Of a DNA stretch of 39,497 bases, positions 23,021-30,365 are shown piece after piece (within the stretch, counting starts at the first letter, position 1; the number at the start of each line of letters is the position of its first letter). Under the pieces are notes generated by a model. That model had not been told where the DNA came from, did no database searches, and saw nothing but the letters and a program-made list of their open reading frames with translations. The stretch comes from Halieaceae bacterium (GTDB lineage Bacteria > Pseudomonadota > Gammaproteobacteria > Pseudomonadales > Halieaceae), in the NCBI GenBank assembly GCA_028282105.1, contig JANQIO010000047.1, forward strand, positions 1 to 39,497, read 5' to 3'. The position numbers were made by a program, and so were the translations under genes.

Positions 23021-25182
23021 TGACAATAACAACCCACAAGACTTTCTGCCGCTATTGCCACGCTTACTGCCCCATGGACGTCGATGTCGATGACGGTGGC
23101 ACCGTGACAGCGGTGCGCCCCGACATCTCCAACGAGCACTACGGCGGTTACACCTGCATTAAAGGCCGCCAGCTGGTCGAGCAAATGTACCAGCCGGAGC
23201 GGCTCACCGAGTGCCAGAAAAAGACGAACGGCGGCTTTACCGCGATCAACAGCCAGCAGGCACTGGACGAGGTCGCCGACAAATTGCGCGCCATCATCGA
23301 TGAACATGGGCCCAGGGCGGTGGCCACCTATAACGGCACCTACGCTTTCCAGAACTCCGCCCAACTGGCAGTGAGCCGGGCCTTCCACGATGCGCTCGGC
23401 TCTCCGTCCTACTACACCAGCGTCACCATCGACCAGCCCGCCAAGGTGTTCGTAGGCACGCGCCACGGCTACTGGGGCGCTGGCGGTCATTTCTTCGAAG
23501 ACTCCGACGTCACCCTGATTCTGGGCAACAACCCGATGGTGTCGCAGTATGCGCCACCCGGCGGTGTGCCCTCGGTCAGCCCCTTCGAGCGGCTGCGCGA
23601 CGCCAAGAAACGCGGCCATCATCTGATTGCCGTGGACCCGCGCAGTACCGAACTCACCCGTCGCGCCGAGATGCACCTGCAGATCCAGCCGGGCGAGGAC
23701 AGCACCCTGCTGGCGGCGATGATCCGCCTGATCATCGACGAGGGGCTGCATGACCAGGCGTTCTGCGCGGAACACACCGAGGGCCTGGAGGCGCTGCGAG
23801 CGGCGGTCGAACCCTACACCCTGGATTACGCCGCCACCCGCACGCGGGTACCGACAGAGCAGATCGCCGAGGCGGCACGCCGGTTCGCGGCCGGCCCGCG
23901 CGGTGTGGCCATCACCGGCACCGGCCCGGAAATGTCTGAACACCCGAACCTGACCCAGCACCTGGTCGCCAGTCTCAACAGCCTGTGCGGGCGCTACTAC
24001 CGGGAAGGCGAGACCCTGCCGAACCCGGGCATGCTGGCGCCTCCCTCGGCGCGGCGGGCGCAGGCGATCAACGTACCCCTGGCCTGGGGCAACGGCGCCC
24101 GCTCACGCATCGATGAGAGCCTGGGCGAACTCACCGCCATGGGCATGATGGGCCCGGTGCGGGAAATGCCCACCAACCTGCTCAGCGATGAGATTCTCAC
24201 CCCCGGCGACGGCCAGGTAAGGGCCTTGATCGTGGTGGGCGGCAATCCGCTGATGGCCTTCCCGAATCAGGAAAAGACCTTCGAGGCGCTCAGCAGTCTC
24301 GACCTGCTGGTGTGCATCGATGCCTATCTGCACTCTGGCACGGCACAGATCGCGGATTACGTGTTCGCCCCCAAGCTGACCCTGGAGCGCGACGACGTTA
24401 CCCTGCTGGCGGATCCCTGGTATGAGGAACCCTACAGCCAGTACGCCCAGGCAGTGGTGGCCACCTCCCATGACGTGCTTGAAGAATGGGAGGTGTTCTG
24501 GGAGCTAGCGCACCGGCTGGGGCTGGACCTGGCCGTCAACGGCACCCACTTCCCGGGGCCACAGCGGCCCAGCAAGTTCGAGGTGCTCAGCGCCATCACC
24601 GCCGGCGCCCGGGCGGACCTGGCCTGGCTGCGCGACAACCCGGGCGGCCACAGTTTCCCGGAGCAGAAGGTCACGGTGGCAGGTCCCGATGAGTCCGCCG
24701 GCAAGCTGCAGTTCTTCCCGGAAGGGGTGGCGGAAGACTTCGAGGCGGCACTGGCGCCGGCAGCGGACGCTGCGGACTACAACCTGCGGCTGATCTGTTC
24801 CCGCAGCAAATACGTGCTCAACTCCTCCGGGCGCAATCTCAGCCTGCTGCGCAAGAAGCAGGGCGACACCAACCCGGTGCTGTTGCACCCGGATGATATG
24901 AGCTCCCTGGGCCTGGAAGAGGATTGCCTGGTACAGGTGCATTCCGAGCACGGCACCGTCACCGGAGTGGCGCGGGCCTACGACCGCATCAAGCCCGGTG
25001 TGATTACCATGCACCATAGCTGGGGTCCACTGCCCGGGCCCGACGCCGATGACCTGGTGCGCGAGCAGGGGGTCAACACCAACCGCCTGATCGACAACCG
25101 GGCCCACACCCAGCGCTATACCGGCATGACCCGGCAAAGCGCCATTCCGGTGTATGTGACCCGCAAGGAGCAGGCCGCATGA
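23008..25182 (+). CDS. Molybdopterin (bis-MGD) oxidoreductase, DMSO-reductase family
   Basis: This 724-residue protein (or 720 from the ATG at 23020) has an N-terminal [4Fe-4S] motif, Cys14, Cys17, Cys21 and Cys50 (CRYCHAYC ... YTCIKG). Molybdopterin domains follow, with ILGNNPMVSQ (171-180), VDPRSTELTRRA, LIVVGGNPLMAFP and a C-terminal dinucleotide-binding domain (about 595-715). No Tat signal is present, so it should be cytoplasmic. In the metal-ligand region (TSVTIDQPAK, 137-146) there is no Cys or Sec; Asp142, Thr140 or Ser138 would have to serve. The reaction is unknown. Its stop overlaps the LLM gene start (ATGA), and no electron-transfer subunit is adjacent. Confidence 0.88.
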   Translation: MSSPMTITTHKTFCRYCHAYCPMDVDVDDGGTVTAVRPDISNEHYGGYTCIKGRQLVEQMYQPERLTECQKKTNGGFTAINSQQALDEVADKLRAIIDEHGPRAVATYNGTYAFQNSAQLAVSRAFHDALGSPSYYTSVTIDQPAKVFVGTRHGYWGAGGHFFEDSDVTLILGNNPMVSQYAPPGGVPSVSPFERLRDAKKRGHHLIAVDPRSTELTRRAEMHLQIQPGEDSTLLAAMIRLIIDEGLHDQAFCAEHTEGLEALRAAVEPYTLDYAATRTRVPTEQIAEAARRFAAGPRGVAITGTGPEMSEHPNLTQHLVASLNSLCGRYYREGETLPNPGMLAPPSARRAQAINVPLAWGNGARSRIDESLGELTAMGMMGPVREMPTNLLSDEILTPGDGQVRALIVVGGNPLMAFPNQEKTFEALSSLDLLVCIDAYLHSGTAQIADYVFAPKLTLERDDVTLLADPWYEEPYSQYAQAVVATSHDVLEEWEVFWELAHRLGLDLAVNGTHFPGPQRPSKFEVLSAITAGARADLAWLRDNPGGHSFPEQKVTVAGPDESAGKLQFFPEGVAEDFEAALAPAADAADYNLRLICSRSKYVLNSSGRNLSLLRKKQGDTNPVLLHPDDMSSLGLEEDCLVQVHSEHGTVTGVARAYDRIKPGVITMHHSWGPLPGPDADDLVREQGVNTNRLIDNRAHTQRYTGMTRQSAIPVYVTRKEQAA

Positions 25183-26153
25183 AGCCCTTCCGTTTCGGCC
25201 TGCAGGCCTTTAACCCCAAATCCCCCCAGGCCTGGCGCGAGATGCTGCGCAAGGTGGAAGACCTGGGCTATTCCACCTACCACCTGGCCGATCACTTCAT
25301 GGGCCCGGGCCCGGCCCAGGAAAGCACCGCCCATCCGCCGCAAATCCTCGCCGCCGTGCCTGCCATGGCCATGGCGCTGGAGTACACCGACCGCATCAAG
25401 GTCGGGGCGCGGGTGTTCTGTATGGACTACCGGGACCCGGTAATACTCGCCAAGGAAGCCGCCACTATGGACTACCTGTCCGACGGCCGGCTGGAACTGG
25501 GGCTGGGCGCAGGCTGGATCGAGGCTGAGTACCAGGCCGCCGGCATGGACTTCAAGCCCATCGGCGAGCGGCTGGACAAGTTTGAGAACGTGGTCAGCGC
25601 CGTCAAGGCCTTCATGACCGGCGAGCCGCTTTCCATAGACAATGCGCATATACACTGGCAGGGCTTTGCAGGCCTGCCGGCGCGGCCCACCCCGCCGCCG
25701 TTGATGATTGGCGGCGGCAGTAAGCGTATCCTTGGTATTGCTGGCCGCGAGGCGGATATCGTCAGCCTCAACTTCAACAACCGGGCCGGGGTGCTGGGGC
25801 CGGATGGCATGATGTCCGGCCTCGCTGAGCAAACCGCCAAAAAGATTGGCTGGATCAAGGATGGTGCGGGCGTTCGCTTCGAGGCGCTGGAACTGGAGAT
25901 CGGCGCCTACCTGACCGTGGTCACCGATCATCAGCAGCCCACGGCGGAAGCCATTGCCGGGCCCATGGGCCTGTCGGTGGATGACTTGTTGGCGGGGCCG
26001 CACAACCTGATTGGCAGCGTGGATTACATTTGTGAGGAGTTGCAGCGACGCCGTGAAACCTACGGCATTTCCTATATAACAGTGCTGGACGATGGCGAAA
26101 ACAATATGGTGGAGCAGTTTGCCCCGGTTGTTGCTAAACTCGCCGGCGCCTGA
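25179..26153 (+). CDS. Luciferase-like (LLM) flavin/F420-type oxidoreductase
   Basis: This 324-residue TIM-barrel protein of the bacterial luciferase superfamily begins FRFGLQAFNPKSPQAWREMLRKVEDLGYSTYHLADHF. Family landmarks include KEAATMDYLSDGRLELGLGAGW (about 90-111), RLDKFENVVSAVKAFMTGEP and PTPPPLMIGGGSKRILGIAGREADIVSLN (165-193). Members use FMNH2 or F420 for monooxygenation or dehydrogenation. The resemblance is to the F420-annotated subgroup, but gammaproteobacteria seldom make F420, so flavin is more likely here (inference). The ATG overlaps the molybdopterin gene by 4 bp, and the TetR gene follows after 11 bp. Confidence 0.87.
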   Translation: MKPFRFGLQAFNPKSPQAWREMLRKVEDLGYSTYHLADHFMGPGPAQESTAHPPQILAAVPAMAMALEYTDRIKVGARVFCMDYRDPVILAKEAATMDYLSDGRLELGLGAGWIEAEYQAAGMDFKPIGERLDKFENVVSAVKAFMTGEPLSIDNAHIHWQGFAGLPARPTPPPLMIGGGSKRILGIAGREADIVSLNFNNRAGVLGPDGMMSGLAEQTAKKIGWIKDGAGVRFEALELEIGAYLTVVTDHQQPTAEAIAGPMGLSVDDLLAGPHNLIGSVDYICEELQRRRETYGISYITVLDDGENNMVEQFAPVVAKLAGA

Positions 26154-26164
26154 CGGGGGAACAC

Positions 26165-26854
26165 ATGGTTAAAGCAGCAAAGGACAGCAGTCGCAAGGAG
26201 CGCGACAAATCGGGCTGGCAGGCCCAGAAGAGCGCAATGATGCGCGACACCATTCTCGACGCGGCGCTGGAGTGTTTCGTGACTATTGGCTATGCCAATA
26301 CCACGACCGCCCGCATCGCCGAGCGCGCCGGCGTGTCCCGCGGCGCCATGCTGCACCATTTCCCATCCAAATCTGAGCTGATGCAGGCCGCCGTGGAATA
26401 CCTGCACGGCAAGCTGGTGGAGTTGTACGCCGCGCAAATCGAGAAGATTGCGCTGGACCTGCCGGTAGACGAACGCAATCGGGCGGGCATCAAGGGCTAC
26501 TGGAACTATCTTCGCTCCGATCTCTATGTGGCCTATCACGAACTCTGCGTCGCCGGCCGCACCGACCCGGAATTGCAGGATATCCTGGAGGATTCCATCG
26601 CCCGCTTCGACGATGCCATTGTTGAGTCCAACCGCCGCCTGTTCCCGGAGTGGTCGGAGCGGGGCGAGCTCTACGAACTGGCCATGGACATCACCAAGTT
26701 CCTTATGGAAGGCATGGCGGTGTCACAGATTGTTAGCCAGCGTGAAAAGCGTGTGAACCGCATGATCGACTACCTGGGCGACCGGCTGGAGGAGATTTTC
26801 CATGCCGGCGACGAGATGGGCGCAGCCATCCACCGGCACTCGCTGAGAAAGTAA
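26165..26854 (+). CDS. TetR-family regulator, probable local regulator of the catabolic cluster
   Basis: This 229-residue protein has a TetR DNA-binding domain at about 27-75 (RDTILDAALECFVTIGYANTTTARIAERAGVSRGAMLHHFPSKSELM). The helical ligand-binding domain is typical in length. The first 25 residues are basic and polar and may be extended. It is the third gene of the molybdopterin-LLM-TetR operon and is convergent with the acyl-CoA dehydrogenase gene (12 bp apart). The repeated 18-bp motif in the cluster has half-sites AANCA and TGTTT and a size that fits a TetR dimer, so this protein is the first candidate to bind it; that link is inference. Confidence 0.88.
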   Translation: MVKAAKDSSRKERDKSGWQAQKSAMMRDTILDAALECFVTIGYANTTTARIAERAGVSRGAMLHHFPSKSELMQAAVEYLHGKLVELYAAQIEKIALDLPVDERNRAGIKGYWNYLRSDLYVAYHELCVAGRTDPELQDILEDSIARFDDAIVESNRRLFPEWSERGELYELAMDITKFLMEGMAVSQIVSQREKRVNRMIDYLGDRLEEIFHAGDEMGAAIHRHSLRK

Positions 26855-26866
26855 CAACCCCGTCGG

Positions 26867-27991
26867 TCAGGCGGCCAGATAGCGACGCAGGTGGTGCTCA
26901 CCGTCGCCAAACAGAGTGTTCAGCAATAGCAGGCGTTTGAAGTAGTGGCTGATGCCCAGTTCATCGGTCATGCCAATGCCGCCGTGTAGCTGCACCGCCT
27001 GTTGGGATACAAAGCGCCCCGCCTCTTCCAGCTTTACTTTCAGTGCCGCAGCCGCCTTGCCCGCATCTTCCCGACCCTCGTTGCGCAGAATAGCCGCGTA
27101 GTACAGCAGCGAGCGCAGGGACTGACACTCCAGGTACATGTCCGCCATCCGGTGTTGCAGGGCCTGGAAGCGGGAGATAGGTTGGCCGAACTGCTCGCGG
27201 GTCTTGGTGTACTCCACGGTTTGTTCCAGCAGGGCATCCATGGCGCCCAGCGCCTCCGCGCCCATGGCGACAATGGCCTGATCGATCACATCCTCCACCC
27301 AGGGTAAGGCCTTGCCCGCATCACCCAGCAAGGCCGAGGCCGGCAGCTCAACACCGTCGAACACCACGCTGGCACCGCGCGAGCCATCCACCAGCGGGTA
27401 GCTGCGGCGGGTGATACCCGCGGTATCAGCGGGTACCAGGAACAGGGAGATCCCGTCCTGGTCGCGGCGCTCGCCGCCGGTTCTGGCGGTGACCAGCAGG
27501 TAGTCAGCGGCCTCGCCGTTGAGCACGGCAATTTTCTCGCCCTGCAGGCGATAGCCGTCGCCAGAGGCGCTGGCCGACACACTGACATCGTGCAGGCGGA
27601 ATCGACTTTCCGGCTCCGCAAAAGCAAAACCCCACTGGCTCTCGCCGGCGATCATCGGCGGCAGAAACTCACTGCGGACAGCCTCGCTGGCGGAACGCAG
27701 GAAGGCGCCGCAGATCACCACATTGACGAGATAGGGGTCAGTCACCAGGCCACGGCCGAACTGCTCCATGAGCACCATCAGGTCGAGGGCGCTGCCGCCG
27801 AAACCGCCATCGGCCTCGTCGAAGGGCAGCGCCAGCCAGCCCAGTTCTGCCAGCTGCTGCCAGCGCTCCCGGTCCAGGGGCTGTTCGGTATCGCGCAGCT
27901 CCCGCAGGCGGTCGATGCTGTAGTTTTCCTCGACAAAGCGGGCCACACCGTCTTTCAACAGCTGCTGTTCTTCGCTAAGGGAAAGATGCAT
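26867..27991 (-). CDS. Acyl-CoA dehydrogenase (FadE-like)
   Basis: This 374-residue FAD enzyme follows the ACAD order: N-terminal helices, GWLALPFDEADGGFGGSALD, the FAD strand FAFAEPESR, C-terminal YTKTREQFGQPISRFQALQHRMADM and VQLHGGIGMTDELGISHYFKR. The usual catalytic EGT near the end is replaced by LFGDG (360-364). Glu246 in AMGAEALG sits where the steroid-type heteromeric ACADs are thought to carry their base (family knowledge, by-eye alignment). Such enzymes often need a second subunit, which is not in this window. It would introduce the alpha,beta double bond in an acyl-CoA. Motif D lies 57 bp upstream. Confidence 0.92.
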   Translation of the reverse strand: MHLSLSEEQQLLKDGVARFVEENYSIDRLRELRDTEQPLDRERWQQLAELGWLALPFDEADGGFGGSALDLMVLMEQFGRGLVTDPYLVNVVICGAFLRSASEAVRSEFLPPMIAGESQWGFAFAEPESRFRLHDVSVSASASGDGYRLQGEKIAVLNGEAADYLLVTARTGGERRDQDGISLFLVPADTAGITRRSYPLVDGSRGASVVFDGVELPASALLGDAGKALPWVEDVIDQAIVAMGAEALGAMDALLEQTVEYTKTREQFGQPISRFQALQHRMADMYLECQSLRSLLYYAAILRNEGREDAGKAAAALKVKLEEAGRFVSQQAVQLHGGIGMTDELGISHYFKRLLLLNTLFGDGEHHLRRYLAA

Positions 27992-28047
27992 GAAGGCCTC
28001 CGACCGGTGAAAAGTCGATCAACTTAGCAGAGTGCGATACCGCTAAC

Positions 28048-28065
28048 AATCAGTTCATCCGGTTT
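28048..28065. promoter_or_regulatory. Shared operator motif, site D
   Basis: AATCAGTTCATCCGGTTT is followed by TTTATT, 57 bp upstream of the acyl-CoA dehydrogenase ATG. It shares ACAATCAGT and the downstream T-run with site C. Confidence 0.55.
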
Positions 28066-28093
28066 TTTATTGGACAGCTCTGGCCCTGGCCCG

Positions 28094-28465
28094 CTAGTTC
28101 AGATCGGCGGCGTACTGCCGTAGCAGCTCCATGGGCACAACCTCCAGCGCGCGCAGATGCGTGCGGCGCAGGAACACCCGCGGCGCCATGTCCGCCTGCT
28201 GGGCCTCGAGCCAGCGGGCGGCGCACAGGCACCAGCGGTCCCCCGCCTTCAGGCCCGGGAAACCGTAGGCCGGCATCGGCGTGACCAGGTCGTTACCGCG
28301 CGAGCTGGAGTAGCTGAGAAAATCATCGGTCACTTCCACACAGACGGTATGCGACCCCAGGTCCTGGTCGCTGGTATTGCAGCAGCCGTCGCGGAAAAAA
28401 CCGGTCATCGGATCTTCCCCACAGGTCTCCAGCTCTTCACCGAATACGTTGAGCGAATCATCCAC
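28094..28465 (-). CDS. DUF2237 protein
   Basis: I chose GTG at 28465 (123 aa) because GGGAG lies about eight bases upstream and family proteins begin close to NVFGEEL. A longer frame with TTG starts runs to 28495. Nearly the whole sequence matches the family pattern: NVFGEELETCGEDPMTGF, FRDGCCNTSDQDLGSHTVC, FLSYSSSRGNDLVTPMP, FPGLKAGDRWCLCAARWLEA, APRVFLRRTHLRAL. Several conserved Cys residues (GCCN, TVC, WCLC) suggest metal or redox chemistry, but the function is unknown. It overlaps the Nudix gene by 8 bp, so the two are translationally coupled. Confidence 0.85.
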   Translation of the reverse strand: MDDSLNVFGEELETCGEDPMTGFFRDGCCNTSDQDLGSHTVCVEVTDDFLSYSSSRGNDLVTPMPAYGFPGLKAGDRWCLCAARWLEAQQADMAPRVFLRRTHLRALEVVPMELLRQYAADLN

Positions 28466-28865
28466 GGACTTGTCTCCCTTCAAGCAGGCCTTCAAACAGG
28501 GCTATATCTTCCTCGAAAACCGGCGCCATGCCACGTAATTCCTGCACAGTGACCCAGCGCAGCTCAGTGAGCTCGTCATTGCAGATGGCGGGCTCGCCCG
28601 TGACGATTTCAGCGCGCCAGTAGTGCAGGCGATAGCGGCCATTATGGGACGGCAGTTGCTGCAGCTTCTCCAGGGCGCGCACCTCACACCCCAGTTCTTC
28701 CCGCGCCTCCCGGCTGACCGTGTCGGCCTGGGCTTCACCGGGCTCGACCTTGCCGGAGACCTGGGTCCAGTAGCCGGCGGCCGGTTTATGGGCCGCCCGC
28801 CGGCCCACCAGGAAACGCTCGCCCCGCTGTAGAACGATAATGACGCCGTCGAGAATATCGCTCAT
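28458..28865 (-). CDS. Nudix hydrolase
   Basis: This 135-residue protein has a complete Nudix box, GKVEPGEAQADTVSREAREELGC, at residues 38-60. Gly38, Glu44, Arg52, Glu53, Glu56, Glu57 and Gly59 fit G-x5-E-x7-R-E-x2-E-E-x-G. Small stand-alone Nudix enzymes hydrolyse nucleoside diphosphates linked to another moiety, such as dinucleoside polyphosphates, oxidised dNTPs or NDP-sugars. KPAAGYWTQVSGKVE resembles the dATP/dihydroneopterin-triphosphate group, but the substrate is open. Its stop overlaps the GTG of the DUF2237 gene. The HIT gene end follows 85 bp upstream on the same strand. Confidence 0.92.
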   Translation of the reverse strand: MSDILDGVIIVLQRGERFLVGRRAAHKPAAGYWTQVSGKVEPGEAQADTVSREAREELGCEVRALEKLQQLPSHNGRYRLHYWRAEIVTGEPAICNDELTELRWVTVQELRGMAPVFEEDIALFEGLLEGRQVRG

Positions 28866-28950
28866 CCCTGGAAACCTGGGCCCTTAGTCGGCAGTGTGCT
28901 GCTGGTGTGGCTTGCCGCTTTTCATCTCGGCTGTGTACCCGTGCCTCTGA

Positions 28951-29358
28951 TTATTCCGGCACAAGACCATAATCCCGCGCGAGGGTGTCCTGCCAGGTTT
29001 GCACTTCTTCACTCTCGTAAGTGGACATGAAAACGAGGTTGCCCCACACCGGCTGCGGCCAGCAGGGATCATCCTCGCGCCGCCCGACAATGTGCAGGTG
29101 CATTTGCGGCACCACGTTGCCGAGTCCGGCGAAGTTGACCTTGGGGTAACCGAGTTCCGCCTTGATAAACGCGGACACCTGGGCGCTGTCGGCGGTCACC
29201 GTGGCCAGTTCGGCGGGTGGCAGGTCCAGCACGTCGGCAAGTTCAGTGTCCGGCACCAGGATAAACCAGGGCACCCCGGCATTGCGATGCAGCAGCAGGG
29301 GTCCGCAGCTCATCGCGCCCAGCACGATACAGTCCTCAAGCAGTTGCGGATGGAGCAT
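28951..29358 (-). CDS. HIT-domain protein (nucleotide hydrolase/transferase superfamily)
   Basis: I chose ATG 29358 (135 aa), with GAGG upstream; it gives MLHPQLLEDCIVLG, the usual beginning of this HIT subgroup. Upstream ATG codons at 29388 and 29466 are possible but lack a clear RBS. The motif VVPQMHLHIVGRR (83-93) provides the histidine pair His87 and His89; the third position has Val/Gly rather than His. PWFILVP, FAGLGNVVPQ and DPCWPQPVWG are family hallmarks. HIT proteins cleave AMP-containing dinucleotides or nucleoside phosphoramidates. The gene is divergent from the PIG-L gene at 29486. Confidence 0.85.
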   Translation of the reverse strand: MLHPQLLEDCIVLGAMSCGPLLLHRNAGVPWFILVPDTELADVLDLPPAELATVTADSAQVSAFIKAELGYPKVNFAGLGNVVPQMHLHIVGRREDDPCWPQPVWGNLVFMSTYESEEVQTWQDTLARDYGLVPE

Positions 29359-29485
29359 GCACAGGCCCTCGACGTTTGCTTCGAGCATAGTGCCAGCGCA
29401 CAGCGCTGCCAAGACCCTCTGCACGCCAACGGCGGTCACCCTCGCCGCGCTGGTCGCCCGCGTCAATTCTCAGTAACCTGCTGGC

Positions 29486-30307
29486 ATGCAACTTCACTGC
29501 CCTGCCCTGGACCAGTTCGTTCCCGACGGCGTTGACCTCAACGCCGCCGCGGCTCGCACAACACACCTGGGCATCGGTGCCCACCCCGACGATCTCGAGA
29601 TCATCGCTATACCCGGTATCCTCGCCGCCTACGGCTCCGAGGACACCTGGTTTACCGGTGTCGTGGCCTGCAACGGTGCCGGCAGCCCGCGCGCAGGTCG
29701 CTACGCCGAGTTAAGCGACACGGCGATGGCAGCCACCCGACGTGATGAGCAGCGCCAGGCCGCGGCGCTAGGCTGCTACAGCCTGCAGCTTCAGCTGGGA
29801 TTCAGTAGCGCTGAGGCTCGCAGCGCAGACCTGGTCGACTGCCTGGAGGCTATTGTACTGGCCTGCCGCCCTACCACCCTGTTCCTGCACAACCTCGCCG
29901 ACGCCCACGCCACCCATCGCGCTCTCGCTCGCAGTACCCTGTCTGCCCTGCGCCAGCTACCCGCGGAAGTGCGGCCGGAGGCGGTTTACGGCGTCGAGGT
30001 CTGGCGCAGCCTGGACTGGCTGCCGGAGCGCTTCCGGGTGACGCTGCCTATCGATGATCCCGATGGCCTGCAGGCCCGGCTGCTGCGTTGTCACGATAGC
30101 CAGATCAGCGGCGGCAAGCGCTACGACACCGCTATCCTCGCGCGCCAGCAGGCCAATGCCACCCTCGCCGAGAGCCATGGCGTGGATACGGTGACGGCCT
30201 GCCTGCTGGCCATGGACCTGGCGCCTCTGCTCGAGAGCCCGGACCTCGAAACCGATCGCTTCCTGGCCGAGTGCCTGGAGGGTTTCCGCGTCGATCTCGG
30301 ACTCTGA
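29486..30307 (+). CDS. PIG-L/LmbE-family deacetylase
   Basis: This 273-residue zinc-dependent N-deacetylase-like protein has GIGAHPDDLEI (29-39, with zinc-side His33 and Asp36) near the start, RRDEQRQAAALG in the middle, and HNLADAHATHRA as the second zinc motif. VYGVEVWRSLDWLP and ARQQANATLAESHGV complete the family pattern. Members remove acetyl groups from N-acetylglucosaminyl compounds, including thiol conjugates; the substrate here is unknown. It has its own promoter region and is followed after 58 bp by an aldo/keto reductase gene. Confidence 0.87.
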   Translation: MQLHCPALDQFVPDGVDLNAAAARTTHLGIGAHPDDLEIIAIPGILAAYGSEDTWFTGVVACNGAGSPRAGRYAELSDTAMAATRRDEQRQAAALGCYSLQLQLGFSSAEARSADLVDCLEAIVLACRPTTLFLHNLADAHATHRALARSTLSALRQLPAEVRPEAVYGVEVWRSLDWLPERFRVTLPIDDPDGLQARLLRCHDSQISGGKRYDTAILARQQANATLAESHGVDTVTACLLAMDLAPLLESPDLETDRFLAECLEGFRVDLGL

Positions 30308-30365
30308 TTCCTGCAAACCCGGCGCGCTGGTCTATGCTCAGTTGGGCTGAACAGGAGGATGACCC

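Noticed and set aside
26111-26135. A fifth possible match to the shared operator (CAGTTTGCCCCGGTTGTTGC)
   Set aside because: It lies inside the LLM coding sequence, has GGTTG instead of TGTTT and lacks the T-run.
28884-29090. Small minus-strand frame overlapping the HIT gene end
   Set aside because: It overlaps the HIT coding region in another frame and has no RBS or recognisable protein features.
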